In this document: piece by piece, positions 44,387 through 54,400 of the stretch | How positions within the stretch are numbered: the first letter of the stretch is position 1 | Layout of the letters: every line of letters begins with the position of its first letter | Assembly (NCBI RefSeq): GCF_001921865.1 | Contig: NZ_MSCT01000012.1 | Span: forward strand, 1 to 64,000 | Direction of reading: 5' to 3' | Length of the DNA stretch: 64,000 nucleotides | DNA from: Pseudomonas chlororaphis | Lineage (GTDB): Bacteria > Pseudomonadota > Gammaproteobacteria > Pseudomonadales > Pseudomonadaceae | Notes under the pieces: model-generated | The model's database searches: none | What the model was told of the DNA's origin: nothing | The model's input: the letters and a program-made list of their open reading frames with translations, nothing else | Made by a program: the position numbers and the translations under genes

Positions 44387-46053
44387 GCCTGCGGCTCCGC
44401 CCATTGCACGTAGCACACCGCCACCGGCATCTGGTGCTGCCGGCAGAACTCCAGCCAGCGCAGCTGGTTGTCCTGCAGGCGGTCGCCCGGGCCCTTGACC
44501 TCGATCATCCGGTAGGTTTTCTGTTGCGGCCAGAACTGGATCAGGTCCGGCATGCCGGCGCGGTTGGCCTTGATGTCCTGCAACAGCCGGTCGAACCAAT
44601 GCCGCAGGTGTTCGGCCGGCAGGCAGTCCAGCGCCTGCTCCAGCAACGCTTCGCTCAAAGCGCCCCAGAATACGAAAGGCGATTGCACGCCCCACTTGTC
44701 GAGGTAGCGCTGGCGGATGGTCTGCGCATAGCGGCCGTCATCCAGTTCCGCCAGGCAGGCCTGGAACAGCTCGGCGCGACGGGCGTGGAAATCCTCGCTC
44801 AACAGGTCGGCCGGCCCGCGCTGGAACGGGTGGAAAAACGCCCCCGGCAACGGCGCGAAGATCGCCGGCCAGCAGAGCAGCCCGAACAATGAGTTGATCA
44901 GGCTGTTCTCCACGTAATGCACCGGCGCCTGCGCTTCGTGGAAATGGGCCTGGACGTGGTATTCCACCGACAGCTGCGGATCGGTCCGCGGCAGGCAGAG
45001 GTCCAGGCGCACCATCGGCCCGGCGGCGCCGCGCGGCACGGCCGGGCCGCCCAGCTTGCGCCGCAGCCTGGGCAGCACCCGCAGCAACTGTTGCTGCTCG
45101 GCAGCGCTCTGCGGGGCCTGCGCCGCCTCTTCGGCCAGGGCCAGCGCCTGGGAATAGTCGCCGCTGCGCTCCAGCACGCGGATCAGGCGCATCCGCGCCC
45201 CGGGGTAGGCACAGGCCTGGTAGACGGCTATCGCCAGCGGCCATTCGGCGAGCCGCTCGCAGTGCTGCCCGATCAGGAACAGCAGTTTACCCCGGCGGCG
45301 CTGCAGCCAGGGGTTGTCGCTGGCGAACGCCTGGAGGCGGGCCAGCACCTCGTCCAGGGCCTCGCCGCTTTCGAAGCGCTGCCGGCAGTCTTCCAGGTAC
45401 ACAATGGCCTCGACGTCGGCGCGGCTGCGTAAGGCGCGGGCGTCGTCGCGAAACTCGACCTTCTCGTAGGTGAAGATGCCCAGGTCGGCGAGGACGAACT
45501 CCGACCAGTCCTGGTACAGGTTGCCGAAGAACATCAGGCGCAGGCGGTCGCACAGCGACATGACCGTCAGGCTGCACACCCCGTCGGCCAGCCCGGGGCA
45601 CCATTGGTCCAGGCTTCGCGGCTCGTCGAAGTTCGCGGCCAGGGCCTCCAGCCAGTCGGATTTACGGGCCTTCGGCTGCTCGATCGCAGCGCCGAAACAG
45701 TGAAGGATTTCCGCCTTCTGCAACAGGCCGAACAGCGCTTCCAGGGTCAGGGGCGCCTGCTCGTCGACCCAGCCCAGGCGCACCAGGGGCGCAAGCGCCG
45801 CGCGGGTCTCGCCGATTTCCCCATAGGCCAGCCGGCTCGTGCGAAAATGGCAGCCCTTGCGCATGATCATCCGCACCAGCAACGCCTGGGAGGGCTGGCC
45901 GAGGGTCGAGAAGTCGTCGATGAAGCCGTGCTCTTCGGGCGACAGCACATCGGCATAACGCAGCGCGAGCCACGCCAGCACCTGCTGAAAGTTGTGCAGG
46001 TAATAAAGAGGGTTTTCCAGAGGGTTGGAAGTCACAGGACAAGCGCGCCGCAA
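44383..46053 (-). CDS. FAN1-like VRR-NUC structure-specific nuclease
   Basis: The 556-residue protein resembles bacterial FAN1: an N-terminal SAP/winged region (NPLYYLHNFQQVLAWLALRY), a helical TPR-like middle (~230-340), and a C-terminal VRR-NUC domain with active-site motif GMPDLIQF followed by MIEVKGPGDRLQDNQLRW. FAN1 cuts 5' flap and interstrand-crosslink structures, and the Pseudomonas protein has been structurally studied. The ATG at 46053 is used; a GTG six codons later is also possible. It is translationally coupled to the nuclease-helicase gene downstream. Confidence 0.9.
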   Translation of the reverse strand: MRRACPVTSNPLENPLYYLHNFQQVLAWLALRYADVLSPEEHGFIDDFSTLGQPSQALLVRMIMRKGCHFRTSRLAYGEIGETRAALAPLVRLGWVDEQAPLTLEALFGLLQKAEILHCFGAAIEQPKARKSDWLEALAANFDEPRSLDQWCPGLADGVCSLTVMSLCDRLRLMFFGNLYQDWSEFVLADLGIFTYEKVEFRDDARALRSRADVEAIVYLEDCRQRFESGEALDEVLARLQAFASDNPWLQRRRGKLLFLIGQHCERLAEWPLAIAVYQACAYPGARMRLIRVLERSGDYSQALALAEEAAQAPQSAAEQQQLLRVLPRLRRKLGGPAVPRGAAGPMVRLDLCLPRTDPQLSVEYHVQAHFHEAQAPVHYVENSLINSLFGLLCWPAIFAPLPGAFFHPFQRGPADLLSEDFHARRAELFQACLAELDDGRYAQTIRQRYLDKWGVQSPFVFWGALSEALLEQALDCLPAEHLRHWFDRLLQDIKANRAGMPDLIQFWPQQKTYRMIEVKGPGDRLQDNQLRWLEFCRQHQMPVAVCYVQWAEPQA

Positions 46054-46252
46054 AAAGAAGGATACTGGTTATGCATACAGATAACAGTTGCCGCCCAGCC
46101 CTGGCAAATACAATTGGATAAGTGGCGTTGCAGGTTTTTTTTGTCGTAGCGCAGAACTTTCCCGCGGTTAATTACACCAAGGGCGGATAGCCGTATAGTC
46201 GCGAGCCGCCAATCATGGGTGGACTCACAGATTGATGAAGAGAGGTTTGTCT

Positions 46253-46477
46253 ATGAACGTCAAATACCTGGGCCTGCCGTTGGCCGTTGTCGCCTTCCTG
46301 GCCTTGGGCGGCTGTGCCTCGCCGACCGTGGTGACGCTGCAGAACGGTACGCAATACCTGACCAAGGACATGCCTAACGCCAAGACCGATGACGGGTTCT
46401 ACGAATTCGAGGACATTGCCGGCAAGAAAATCCGCGTCAAGGCGGCCGATGTCGCCACCGTCCGCCGCGAGGACTGA
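46253..46477 (+). CDS. YgdI/YgdR-family lipoprotein
   Basis: The 74-residue precursor has a lipobox AFLALGGCAS. The mature part is the DUF903/YgdI-YgdR beta-barrel domain (VVTLQNGTQYLTKDMPNAKT, GKKIRVKAADVATVRRED). It is a small membrane-anchored lipoprotein found widely in gamma-proteobacteria; its role is unknown. AGAGG lies 8 bases before the ATG at 46253, which is preferred over an upstream ATG at 46232. It is convergent with the next gene, 20 bp away. Confidence 0.9.
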   Translation: MNVKYLGLPLAVVAFLALGGCASPTVVTLQNGTQYLTKDMPNAKTDDGFYEFEDIAGKKIRVKAADVATVRRED

Positions 46478-46497
46478 ACCACCGGTTCCAATCGCCC

Positions 46498-46920
46498 TCA
46501 GCGTGACCAGGGCGTCGCGCTTTGCCCCGGCACGCTGTTATCGCAGGAAATATATCGCTGCTCCCCGCGCTTCTGCAGTTGGCTGCGCACTTGCTGGCAG
46601 CGCTCGAACTCCCGGGCCGCGGCATTATCGATACTGATATTGCCGGTGCTTTCAGGCTCGTTTCCGTCCCCCCGCGTCACGTTCGCCCCCGGACGATTCG
46701 GGTCGACATGGTAAAGGCTGTTGCCAGCGCCCTCGGCCGGGATCTTGAACAGGCTCTGCGGCTCGGGTTCCGGCGCCTTGCCGGGCGCCTCGAGCGGCAA
46801 CTGGTCGGGGGTCACGCCGTAACGATGCAGAATCGACTGCTGCGGCAAATCCTCGGCCATCGCACCGACCGCCGCCAGGGCCAGCACCAGGCCGACGCCA
46901 TACCTCTGCTTCTTGTTCAC
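46498..46920 (-). CDS. Hypothetical secreted protein
   Basis: The 140-residue product starts at GTG 46920 with GGGAGAAAGG upstream and a Sec signal peptide (YGVGLVLALAAVGAMAED). The mature part is Pro/Glu-rich in the middle and has a Cys pair (ERCQQVRSQL ... RYISCDNS) that could form a disulfide. No known domain was recognised. It is probably a periplasmic protein confined to pseudomonads. An upstream ATG extension to 46986 would bury the signal peptide and is rejected. Confidence 0.7.
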   Translation of the reverse strand: MNKKQRYGVGLVLALAAVGAMAEDLPQQSILHRYGVTPDQLPLEAPGKAPEPEPQSLFKIPAEGAGNSLYHVDPNRPGANVTRGDGNEPESTGNISIDNAAAREFERCQQVRSQLQKRGEQRYISCDNSVPGQSATPWSR

Positions 46921-47157
46921 CTTGCCTTTCTCCCGCTCTACGGATGGAACCGCGTTTGTCTGATCGACGCATGACCTGCGCGGCACTTTAGTCGCCGTCG
47001 AAGGCCCTCGCCCAATAGAACATCTTGACTATGCTCATAGCCGACAGCGGCTACGCGGCCCAAGGCGCGCACAGCCCTGCTCGGTTATTGGAGCCATTTG
47101 CGCGGCCGCGGGTCACCTTCGCGGTGACTATCGGCCGGCCCTTCACAAGGAGTCGTC

Positions 47158-47595
47158 ATGTTCGAACACCCTTCGCGACCATCGCACACCGGCAAAACCG
47201 CTCCCCTGGGCCTCAAGGCCCTGGCATTGATCTGGATGACGGCGGGCCTGGCCGGCTGTGCCAACCTCGACGCCCGAACCACCGAATACGTCGGCGTGCC
47301 TCACGCCGCGCCGACCTCGCCCGCATCCGTGCAGGTGCTACGCAGCGAACCGACCCGCCCCCATGTGCGCCTGGGCGAAGTGGTGCTGGACTCCAGCGTC
47401 GAACCGGCGCCGCCCGTGGCGCAGATCGAGCAGAAGTTGCGCGAGGAAGCGGCGAAGATCGGCGGCGACGCGGTGGTCGTGGTCTACGACAAGATCCAGC
47501 CGGTCTCGGCCTATGTCAGCGGTCCGCTGTGGGACCGGGATATCCAGACCATCGAAGGGCGCAAGCTCAAGGGCATCGTCATCGCCTATCAATAG
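47158..47595 (+). CDS. Hypothetical lipoprotein
   Basis: The 145-residue precursor has a ~20-residue leader, a hydrophobic stretch and a lipobox GLAGCAN. The mature domain (VRLGEVVLDSSVEPAPPVAQ, IGGDAVVVVYDKIQ, LKGIVIAYQ) resembles the small alpha/beta folds of YbjQ/YdgH-like secreted proteins. The function is unknown. It has its own terminator-like hairpin downstream and no operon partner. Confidence 0.75.
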   Translation: MFEHPSRPSHTGKTAPLGLKALALIWMTAGLAGCANLDARTTEYVGVPHAAPTSPASVQVLRSEPTRPHVRLGEVVLDSSVEPAPPVAQIEQKLREEAAKIGGDAVVVVYDKIQPVSAYVSGPLWDRDIQTIEGRKLKGIVIAYQ

Positions 47596-47621
47596 CCCGC
47601 CTACAGGCAGGCGCCAGTACG

Positions 47622-47647
47622 CCGCGAGCAAGGCCCGCGGGGTTTTT
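47622..47647 (+). terminator. Candidate rho-independent terminator
   Basis: CCGCG and CGCGG form a short stem followed by GGTTTTT, 26 bases after the lipoprotein stop codon. The stem is short, so confidence is moderate. Confidence 0.45.
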
Positions 47648-47674
47648 CCCTGAGGTGAAGTACAAAGATACCGA

Positions 47675-47705
47675 CCGCGCGAGGCTCGATCGCCGCCTCG
47701 CGCGG
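47675..47705 (-). terminator. Terminator of the exoenzyme locus
   Basis: An 11-bp perfect stem (CCGCGCGAGGC with GCCTCGCGCGG) lies 8 bases after the lipase stop codon, the distal end of the minus-strand exoenzyme cluster. The T-rich stretch that follows is imperfect. Confidence 0.7.
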
Positions 47706-47712
47706 CCAGCCG

Positions 47713-49566
47713 TCAGGCGATGGTGATATTCGCCCCGTTGAGGCTGTCCAGGCCGACCCCTACCAGGGTCACCGAATCGCCGCCGAAGGTCAGCAAGGTA
47801 TCGTTGCCCACGGTGCTGGCATGGGCCTGGTAGCTGGCATCGGCGCCGACGCCTTCGACCCCGAGGAACACCAGTTTGTCGCTGCTCTGGTAACCCAGCA
47901 CGCGGTCCTGGCCGAAAGCGCCGCTGAACAGGAAGGTATTGCTGCCGCCGCCTCCTTGCAGCAGGTCGTTGCCCGCGCCGCCCACCAGCACATCGTTGCC
48001 CTTGCCGCCGATCAGGTGGTCGTCGCCGTCCAGGCCGAACAGCCAGTCGCCGCTCGCGTGGGCGGTCAGGGTATTGGCCGCGGCGTCGCCCTTCACCGAC
48101 GAGGCATACGCGGTCAGGCTGCTGCCCGCCAGCAGGCCCTTGTCGGTGACGCTGTGGGTCACGTCGTTCTTGAACAGGCCCCAGAGGAAACCCGGCTCCT
48201 TGCTGGCGATCGCACCAATGTCGCGGGTGATGCTGATGCCGCCGTTGGCATCGCGCACGTACAGGGTGCCGGCGCCGTCGTTGGCGAAGCTGAAGTTCTT
48301 CACCGACTGCTGCAGGTCCAGGGTGTTGTTGCCAGCGCCGCCGAGCAGGATGTTGTAGCCGCCGGCGTCGCGGAAGGTGTCGTTGCCGGCGCGGCCTTCC
48401 AGGTAGTCGTTGCCCCGGCCGCCCTGGATCAGGTCGTTGCTGTCGGTGCCGATGATGAAGGTGCTGCCCTTGTGGGGCTCGGCGTTGCGGTTGAGGTCCT
48501 GGACCCAGGTGCTGGCCCGCGCCGGGTCCGACAGGTTGGCGACGATGATGGTCGAGTCCTTGCTCGTCAGGTCGTAGAACTTCGACTCGAGAATCCGCGT
48601 CATGCCGTCGCCGTAGCCGGTGGGCAGGTGGGTGACCCAGGTCGGGATGTTGAGGATGGAGAACGGCAGCAGGTTCCAGGCATCCGAGGCGTAATAGTCG
48701 TTGAAGCTGACGATGTTGTTGGTCGCCGAATCCTGCACCGTGTCATGCACGCCGAGGGACGCCAGGTTGAACGCAGAGCCGTCGAGGGCGCGGAACACCG
48801 GGTCTTGCTCGTAGCCGACGTTCAGCACCTTGTCCCCCGCGCTCTGGGTCGGCGAGGCGTAGGCAATATAGTTGGAGTCCTGGTAGAAGCCCGACCAGCG
48901 ATCGCCGCTCAGGTCCGCCAGGCTGTTGACCGCCAGGCCGCCCAGGCTATGGCCGCTGACCAGGATGTCCTTGCCCGTCAGGCCGTTGGCCTGGGCGAAG
49001 GCCGCGACATCGGCAAGCAGCGTGCCGAAGGCTTCGCCGGTGTAGTTTTTCGCATAGTCCTTGGGCCCGAATGCCGCCAGCAGGTCGTTGATCACATCGC
49101 CGATGGAGTCGCTGATCAGCGATTCGCGAGGTCCGCTGGTGCCGCGAAAGGCGATGCCGATAGAGGTCAGGTGGCCCTGGTCGTCGTACTTGCCGAGGAC
49201 TTCGGCCTGGGCCGTGGTGTAGCCGGCTTTCTCCCCGTAGTAGGTGCCCCTGAAGTCGGTCTTGCCGTCGTAGCCCAGCTGGGAGGCGCCGATCGGCGTC
49301 CAGCCGGCCTTTTGCACCGCGTCCAGCGCGGCCTTTTCCGAGTCGGGGTTCCAGGGCACCCCGGGAATTACCCCTTGCGAACTGCCGCTGCCGATCAGCG
49401 CCGTCACCAGCGTGGCCGGCAGGCCCAGGCCGAAACCGTAGTCCTTGTAGCCAGCGGCAAAGCCGTTGTCGAGGTTGTGGTAGGAATACAGCGTGATCGC
49501 CAGCGCATCGCTAAACAGCGCCTTGGAATCTTCTGTGCCGAGGTTTTTGTAGTCATACACACCCAT
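47713..49566 (-). CDS. tliA: Family I.3 lipase with full lid (617 residues)
   Basis: This is a type I-secreted triacylglycerol lipase. The N-terminal catalytic domain starts MGVYDYKNLGTEDSKALFSD and has the nucleophile in SGHSLGG (~207), Asp in YEQDPVFRALDG and His in WVTHLPTGYG. The C-terminal part has RTX nonapeptides (GGRGNDYLEG, GGKGNDVLVG, GGAGNDLLQG) that bind calcium outside the cell, and ends in a hydrophobic export signal read by AprDEF. Its 617-residue length equals that of the well-studied Pseudomonas sp. MIS38 lipase. It is the last gene of the locus and a tandem paralogue of the next gene. Confidence 0.93.
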   Translation of the reverse strand: MGVYDYKNLGTEDSKALFSDALAITLYSYHNLDNGFAAGYKDYGFGLGLPATLVTALIGSGSSQGVIPGVPWNPDSEKAALDAVQKAGWTPIGASQLGYDGKTDFRGTYYGEKAGYTTAQAEVLGKYDDQGHLTSIGIAFRGTSGPRESLISDSIGDVINDLLAAFGPKDYAKNYTGEAFGTLLADVAAFAQANGLTGKDILVSGHSLGGLAVNSLADLSGDRWSGFYQDSNYIAYASPTQSAGDKVLNVGYEQDPVFRALDGSAFNLASLGVHDTVQDSATNNIVSFNDYYASDAWNLLPFSILNIPTWVTHLPTGYGDGMTRILESKFYDLTSKDSTIIVANLSDPARASTWVQDLNRNAEPHKGSTFIIGTDSNDLIQGGRGNDYLEGRAGNDTFRDAGGYNILLGGAGNNTLDLQQSVKNFSFANDGAGTLYVRDANGGISITRDIGAIASKEPGFLWGLFKNDVTHSVTDKGLLAGSSLTAYASSVKGDAAANTLTAHASGDWLFGLDGDDHLIGGKGNDVLVGGAGNDLLQGGGGSNTFLFSGAFGQDRVLGYQSSDKLVFLGVEGVGADASYQAHASTVGNDTLLTFGGDSVTLVGVGLDSLNGANITIA

Positions 49567-49670
49567 GGTATTGCCTCTCTGTTGTTGAACTTGTCCGAGA
49601 TAGCTCACGCGAACGAAGCGCCTTCCCCTGGCGCCCCGTCCTTAGTGCAATGCCTGTTGTCGCTCCTTAT

Positions 49671-51371
49671 TTATGCAAAGACGATCCCCGCGCCGGAAAG
49701 GCTGTCCGCGCCGACGCCGACCAGCTTGACCGCGTAGTCGCCGACGCTGAGCAGGGTGTCCTGGCCGCTCTGCGTCAGGTGCTGGCTGTAGTCGTAGCCC
49801 TGCCCCGCGCCCGCCACGCCCATGAACACCAGCTTGTCGCTGCCCTGGTAGCCATGGATGGTGTCGAAGCCGAAGGCACCGCTGAACAGGAAGGTATTGG
49901 TCCCGCCGCCGCTGGAGTACATGACGTCGTCGCCGGCGCCGCCGACGAAGGTCACGTCGCTCTTGTCGCTGCGCAGCACGTCGTTGCCGCCGTGCCCGAA
50001 CAACCAGTCGCCGTTGACGCTGGCCACCAGCGCATTGCCGTAGGCGTCACCGTTGAGCGAATGGTTGTAGTGGGTCAGCTGGTCGCCGGCCAGCAAGCCC
50101 TGGTCGGTCACGCTGTGGGTCACGTCGTTCTTGAACAGGCCCCAGAGGAAACCCGGCTCCTTGGTGATGATCGCGCCGATGTCGCGGGTCATGCTGATGC
50201 CGCCGTAGGCATCGCGCACGTACAGGGAGCCGTCGCCGTCGTTGACCACGCTGAACGTGCTCAGCGGCTGCTGCAGGTCGAAGACGTTATGCCCCTTGCC
50301 GCCGAGCAGGATGTTGTAGCCGCCGCTGTCGCGGAACGTATCGTTGCCGTCGCGGCCTTCGATGAAGTCGTTGCCGCTGCCGCCCTTGAGCAAATCGTTG
50401 CCGTCGGTGCCGAAAATGAACGTGCTGCCCTTGTGCGGTTCGGCGTTGCGGTTGAGGTCCTCGACCCAGGTCGAGCCGCGGCTGGACTCGGACAGCGTGG
50501 AAACGATCAGGGTCGAGTCCTTGCTCGTCAGGTCGTAGAACGCCGAATCCACCACCCGGTTCAGGCCGGCGGCGTAGCCCTCGGAGCCGTGGGCCTTCCA
50601 CGACAGCGGGTTGAGGATGCTCTGCGGCAGCAGGTTCTCCAGGGTCGAGGCGTAATGCTCGTTGAAGTTGACGATGTTATTGGTCGCCGACGCCTGGGGC
50701 TTGTCGTGGGCCCCCAGGGACGAGGCATTGAACGTGGTGCCGTCGAGCACCCGGAATACCGGATCGTTTTCGTAGCCGATGTTCAGCACGTTGCCCGCCG
50801 CGCTCTGGGTCGGCGAGGCGAACGCCACATACTGCGCGTCGGCGTAGAACCCGCCCCAGTTGGCGCCGCTCAGTTCCGCCAGGCTGTTGACCCCCAGGCC
50901 GCCCAGGCTGTGGCCGCTGACCAGCACGTCCTGGCCGCTCAGGCCCTGGGCCTTGGCGAACTGGGCGACGCTGGTGAACAGCTTGTCGAAGGCATTCTTG
51001 CTGTAGTCCGACGCGTAGCCCGCCGGCCCGACCGCGGCCAGCAGGTTGTTCTTGATGTCGCCCAGGGTGTCGCTGAAGCCCAGGCCGCCGGTGCCGCGAA
51101 AGGCGATGCCGACCGATAGCAGCTTGCCGGCCTCGTCATAACGCCCCAGCACTTCAACTTCGGCAGTGGTGAAGCCGTCCTTCTCGCCGAAGAAGGTGCC
51201 TTGTGGCCCGACCGTGCCCTGGTAGCCCAGTTGCCCGGCGGAAATCGACTTCCAGCCCGAGGCCAGCGCCTCGCCGGTCGGCGCGTAGGCATATAGGGTC
51301 AATGCCAGGGCGTCGGCGTACAACGCCTTGCCCGTTTCGCCCTTGAAGTTGCGGTAATCAAATACACCCAT
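49671..51371 (-). CDS. Family I.3 lipase paralogue lacking the lid segment
   Basis: The 566-residue paralogue of the 47713-49566 lipase keeps the start MGVFDYRNFKGETGKALYAD, nucleophile SGHSLGG, Asp in YENDPVFRVLDG, His in KAHGSEG, RTX motifs (GGSGNDFIEG, GGAGDDVMYS) and the export tail. The two align closely along their length except for a 49-residue gap between YAYAPTGEALASGWKS and QLGY, exactly where the longer copy has its lid. An exposed active site would favour esterase, phospholipase or polyester substrates over interfacial lipase action. Also exported by AprDEF. Confidence 0.9.
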   Translation of the reverse strand: MGVFDYRNFKGETGKALYADALALTLYAYAPTGEALASGWKSISAGQLGYQGTVGPQGTFFGEKDGFTTAEVEVLGRYDEAGKLLSVGIAFRGTGGLGFSDTLGDIKNNLLAAVGPAGYASDYSKNAFDKLFTSVAQFAKAQGLSGQDVLVSGHSLGGLGVNSLAELSGANWGGFYADAQYVAFASPTQSAAGNVLNIGYENDPVFRVLDGTTFNASSLGAHDKPQASATNNIVNFNEHYASTLENLLPQSILNPLSWKAHGSEGYAAGLNRVVDSAFYDLTSKDSTLIVSTLSESSRGSTWVEDLNRNAEPHKGSTFIFGTDGNDLLKGGSGNDFIEGRDGNDTFRDSGGYNILLGGKGHNVFDLQQPLSTFSVVNDGDGSLYVRDAYGGISMTRDIGAIITKEPGFLWGLFKNDVTHSVTDQGLLAGDQLTHYNHSLNGDAYGNALVASVNGDWLFGHGGNDVLRSDKSDVTFVGGAGDDVMYSSGGGTNTFLFSGAFGFDTIHGYQGSDKLVFMGVAGAGQGYDYSQHLTQSGQDTLLSVGDYAVKLVGVGADSLSGAGIVFA

Positions 51372-51413
51372 GGGGGTACCTCTCTGTCGTGGTTCTCATG
51401 GCCAGTACCGGTC

Positions 51414-54400
51414 TCAGAACTGCCAGTCCAGGGTCAGGCCGACCCCGTGACTTTTGTCCCGAGAACCCAGCAGGCCGGTGTAGTCCAGGTTTACCCGGGT
51501 ATCGCGGCCGAGCAGCAGCCCGGCGCGAGCCCCGACCACAGCAGCGTTACGGTCCAGCGCAACGCTCTGTATGTTGAACGAACCGCCGCCCGCAAAAGCC
51601 AGGTGCTGCTCGGAATCGGTATCGCTCAAATTGTGTTGCCAGCCCAGGGTGCCGGCCAGTTCCAGCTGCCGTGCCTCGCTCAGGGCGAAGCGTTTGCTCG
51701 CACGCAGGCCGAGGGTCGAGAGCACTGCGTCGCGGTTGTCATCGCCGCCGCGCAAGGCCGTGGCCCCGCCCTTTTCGTGGAAGCTGTCGCTGCCCACATG
51801 GACATAGGCCAGGTTGGCGAACGGTTCCAGGGCCACCCCCGGCAGCGTCACTTGCCACGCTGCCTCGGTGAACAGTTGCAGGCTCTGGGCGTCGCGCTTG
51901 ACCTTCTGCCGGTCCGAGAACTCGCCGTATTGCAGGTCGCGCTTCACATCGATGCGGTGCCAGCTGTAGGAACCGCCGACGCTCAGGCGCAGCGCCTCCA
52001 ACTGATGGCCCAGGTAGGCGCCCAGGTGATAGCTGTCCACCGACGCCTGGGAATGGGTGCCGTCGCCCATGCTCAGGGAGCTGTCGCTGTAACCGGTGAA
52101 CAGGCCCAGGCGCGTGTCCTCGGCGATCAAGCCGTCGACCCCGGCGAGCAGGCCGCCGATCGAGGTGGTGTAGTTGGCGTTGTCATGGCCGCCGTCGGCC
52201 TTGCCCCAGGCACCCAGCACCTTGAACCACACCGTGTTGTCAGCGCTGGCCGGCGCCGACGAATCGAGCAGGCCGTCCTGACGCAGGCGGTCGCCCACCG
52301 CATCGCGCAGTTGGCGGCTGTCGTTGATCAGCAGCGTGCCGATGGCCGGATGGATCTCCCCGCTCAGTTGCTGCAAGGCTTGCTGGGCCGTGGCCGCGTC
52401 CGCCGACAGCAGCAGGCTTTCGTACACCGGGTTGCCCGCCCCCAGGCGCTCGGCGGCCACCGCCACGGAACGCTGGTTCGGCGTCAGGCCGACGTCGCTG
52501 AAAGACGTCGCGTTACGCGCCACCTGCAACTGCACGCCGCTGGCGCTGTAGTCGAGGTTGCCGCCCAGGAACAGGTAGTTCGGCGCGATCGAGGCGAAGC
52601 GCCCGTCGATGCCGCCCGCCGCCTGCAGGATGTTGTACTGCCGGCCCAGCAGGCTCTGCGCTTCGCGGGCGCTGAGCAGGGTCGGGCTGTTCTCCAGGGC
52701 CAGGGTCACGTTGGCCCCGTCGATGCTGGCCTTGCCGCCGGCGACGATCTGGTCGCTACTGGTCGGCGACAGCTCCACCGCGTAGGTCGAACCCGGTTGC
52801 AGGGTCACGTCGCCCGCCACTTGCAGCGTGCCGATGGAGTTGCCCGGTGCCACGGTGCCGCCGCGGTTGGCGGTCAGCGCGGCGATGCGCCCGTTGCCGC
52901 CGAGGATGCCGCTGTCGTTGACCGTCACGCTGGAGGCCAGCGAACCGTTGATGGCCAGGCGACCCTGGTTGACCAGGGTCGGGCCGCTGTAGCTGTTGTT
53001 GCCGGCGAGCACCAGGGTGCCGATGCCTTGCTTGGTCAGGCCGCCGTGCCCGGAAATGTCGTTGCGCCAGACGTCCAGGCCGCAATGCACGTCGTTGCAC
53101 AAGCGCTGGGTCGGCTTGCCGGCGTCGACCACCGCGCCGATGCCCGGCAGGTCGGCGACGAACTGCCCGGAACCGTAGGCGCCCTCGATCCGGAACGCCT
53201 GGGGAATGTCCGCCTCGGTGATGAACATGCCCGGGCCGTCGATGCCCTTTTGCAAGTTGATCATGCCCCAGCCGTACAGCGCGTCGATGCCCGGGTCGCC
53301 CATGTCGGTGGCCGTGGTGCGCAGCACCGTGGCGATCTGCGAACCGCTCATGTAGGGGAAGCGTTCCATCAGCACCGCCGCCGCGCCGGCGACATGGGGC
53401 GCGGCCATCGACGTACCGCTCTTGTTGCCCCAGCCGACGGTCATGTCCTGGGCGTTGGTACCGCCGATCACCGCGCTGTAGATCCGCGTGCCCGGCGCCG
53501 AGACGCAGAAGCTCGCGGTGTAGCCGCAGCGCGAGGAGAAGGTGCTGAGGGTGTAGGGGTTGGGGCTGGCGGTATCGGGGTTCTTCTGCAAGGCCGCCAC
53601 GGTCATCCAGTCCGGGGCGATTTCCGGGACGAAATAGGCCAGGCCGGCGATGGCGTCCGGGTTGTTCAGGTTGTAGTCGTTGCCGGCGGCGAAGATGGTC
53701 AGCACGCCGCTGCGGGCGGCATCGATCGCTCCGCTGTAGGCGCCGCCCTGGCGGGTGCCCAGCAGCGGCCGGATCTGGTCGAACTGCAACTGCGCGTCCT
53801 GCACCGTGAAATGCGGGAAGGCCGGATCGCGGCCGCCCTGGTCGAAGCGGTCGGTGATGCCGATGCCCCAACTGTTATTGATGATCCGCGCGCCGCTGTT
53901 GACCAGGGCGTCCCAGCCGGCCCGGTAGACCGCGCCGTCGTTGCCGAGAATGATCCCGTCTTCCGGGCCCGGGTCGCCGTTGTCGGCGCTGATGATCTGC
54001 GCGCCGTAGGCCACGCCGTGCATCGGCCCGCCGTCGCGGCTGCCGGCGGCGATACCGCCGACGTGGGTGCCGTGGGAGCCGAGCTTGCCGTCGGAGCCCA
54101 CCGAGGGCGAGCCGTCGTAACGAAAGGCATCGCCGGCCTTCACCGGGATGTAGGGGTCGGTGTACTCGCGGATGCCGCTGGTGACCAGGGTGATCACCTT
54201 GTCGCTGCCGCTGAATTCCGGGTGCGGGGCGTACACCGGCTGATCGAAGATCCCCAGTTTCACGCCCTTGCCGCTGTAACCGGCGGCATAGGCCTGTTCG
54301 GCATGGATCGCCCCCAGGCCCCACTCGGCGTTGAACTCGGCGCTGCGCCAGCTGCCGGGGTCGCCCGGCTGGCCGTTTTCCACATACGGCGCGGCCTGGG

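Noticed and set aside
47821..49737. 638-codon plus-strand open frame antisense to the lipase
   Set aside because: It mirrors the RTX lipase codons and has no recognisable motif.
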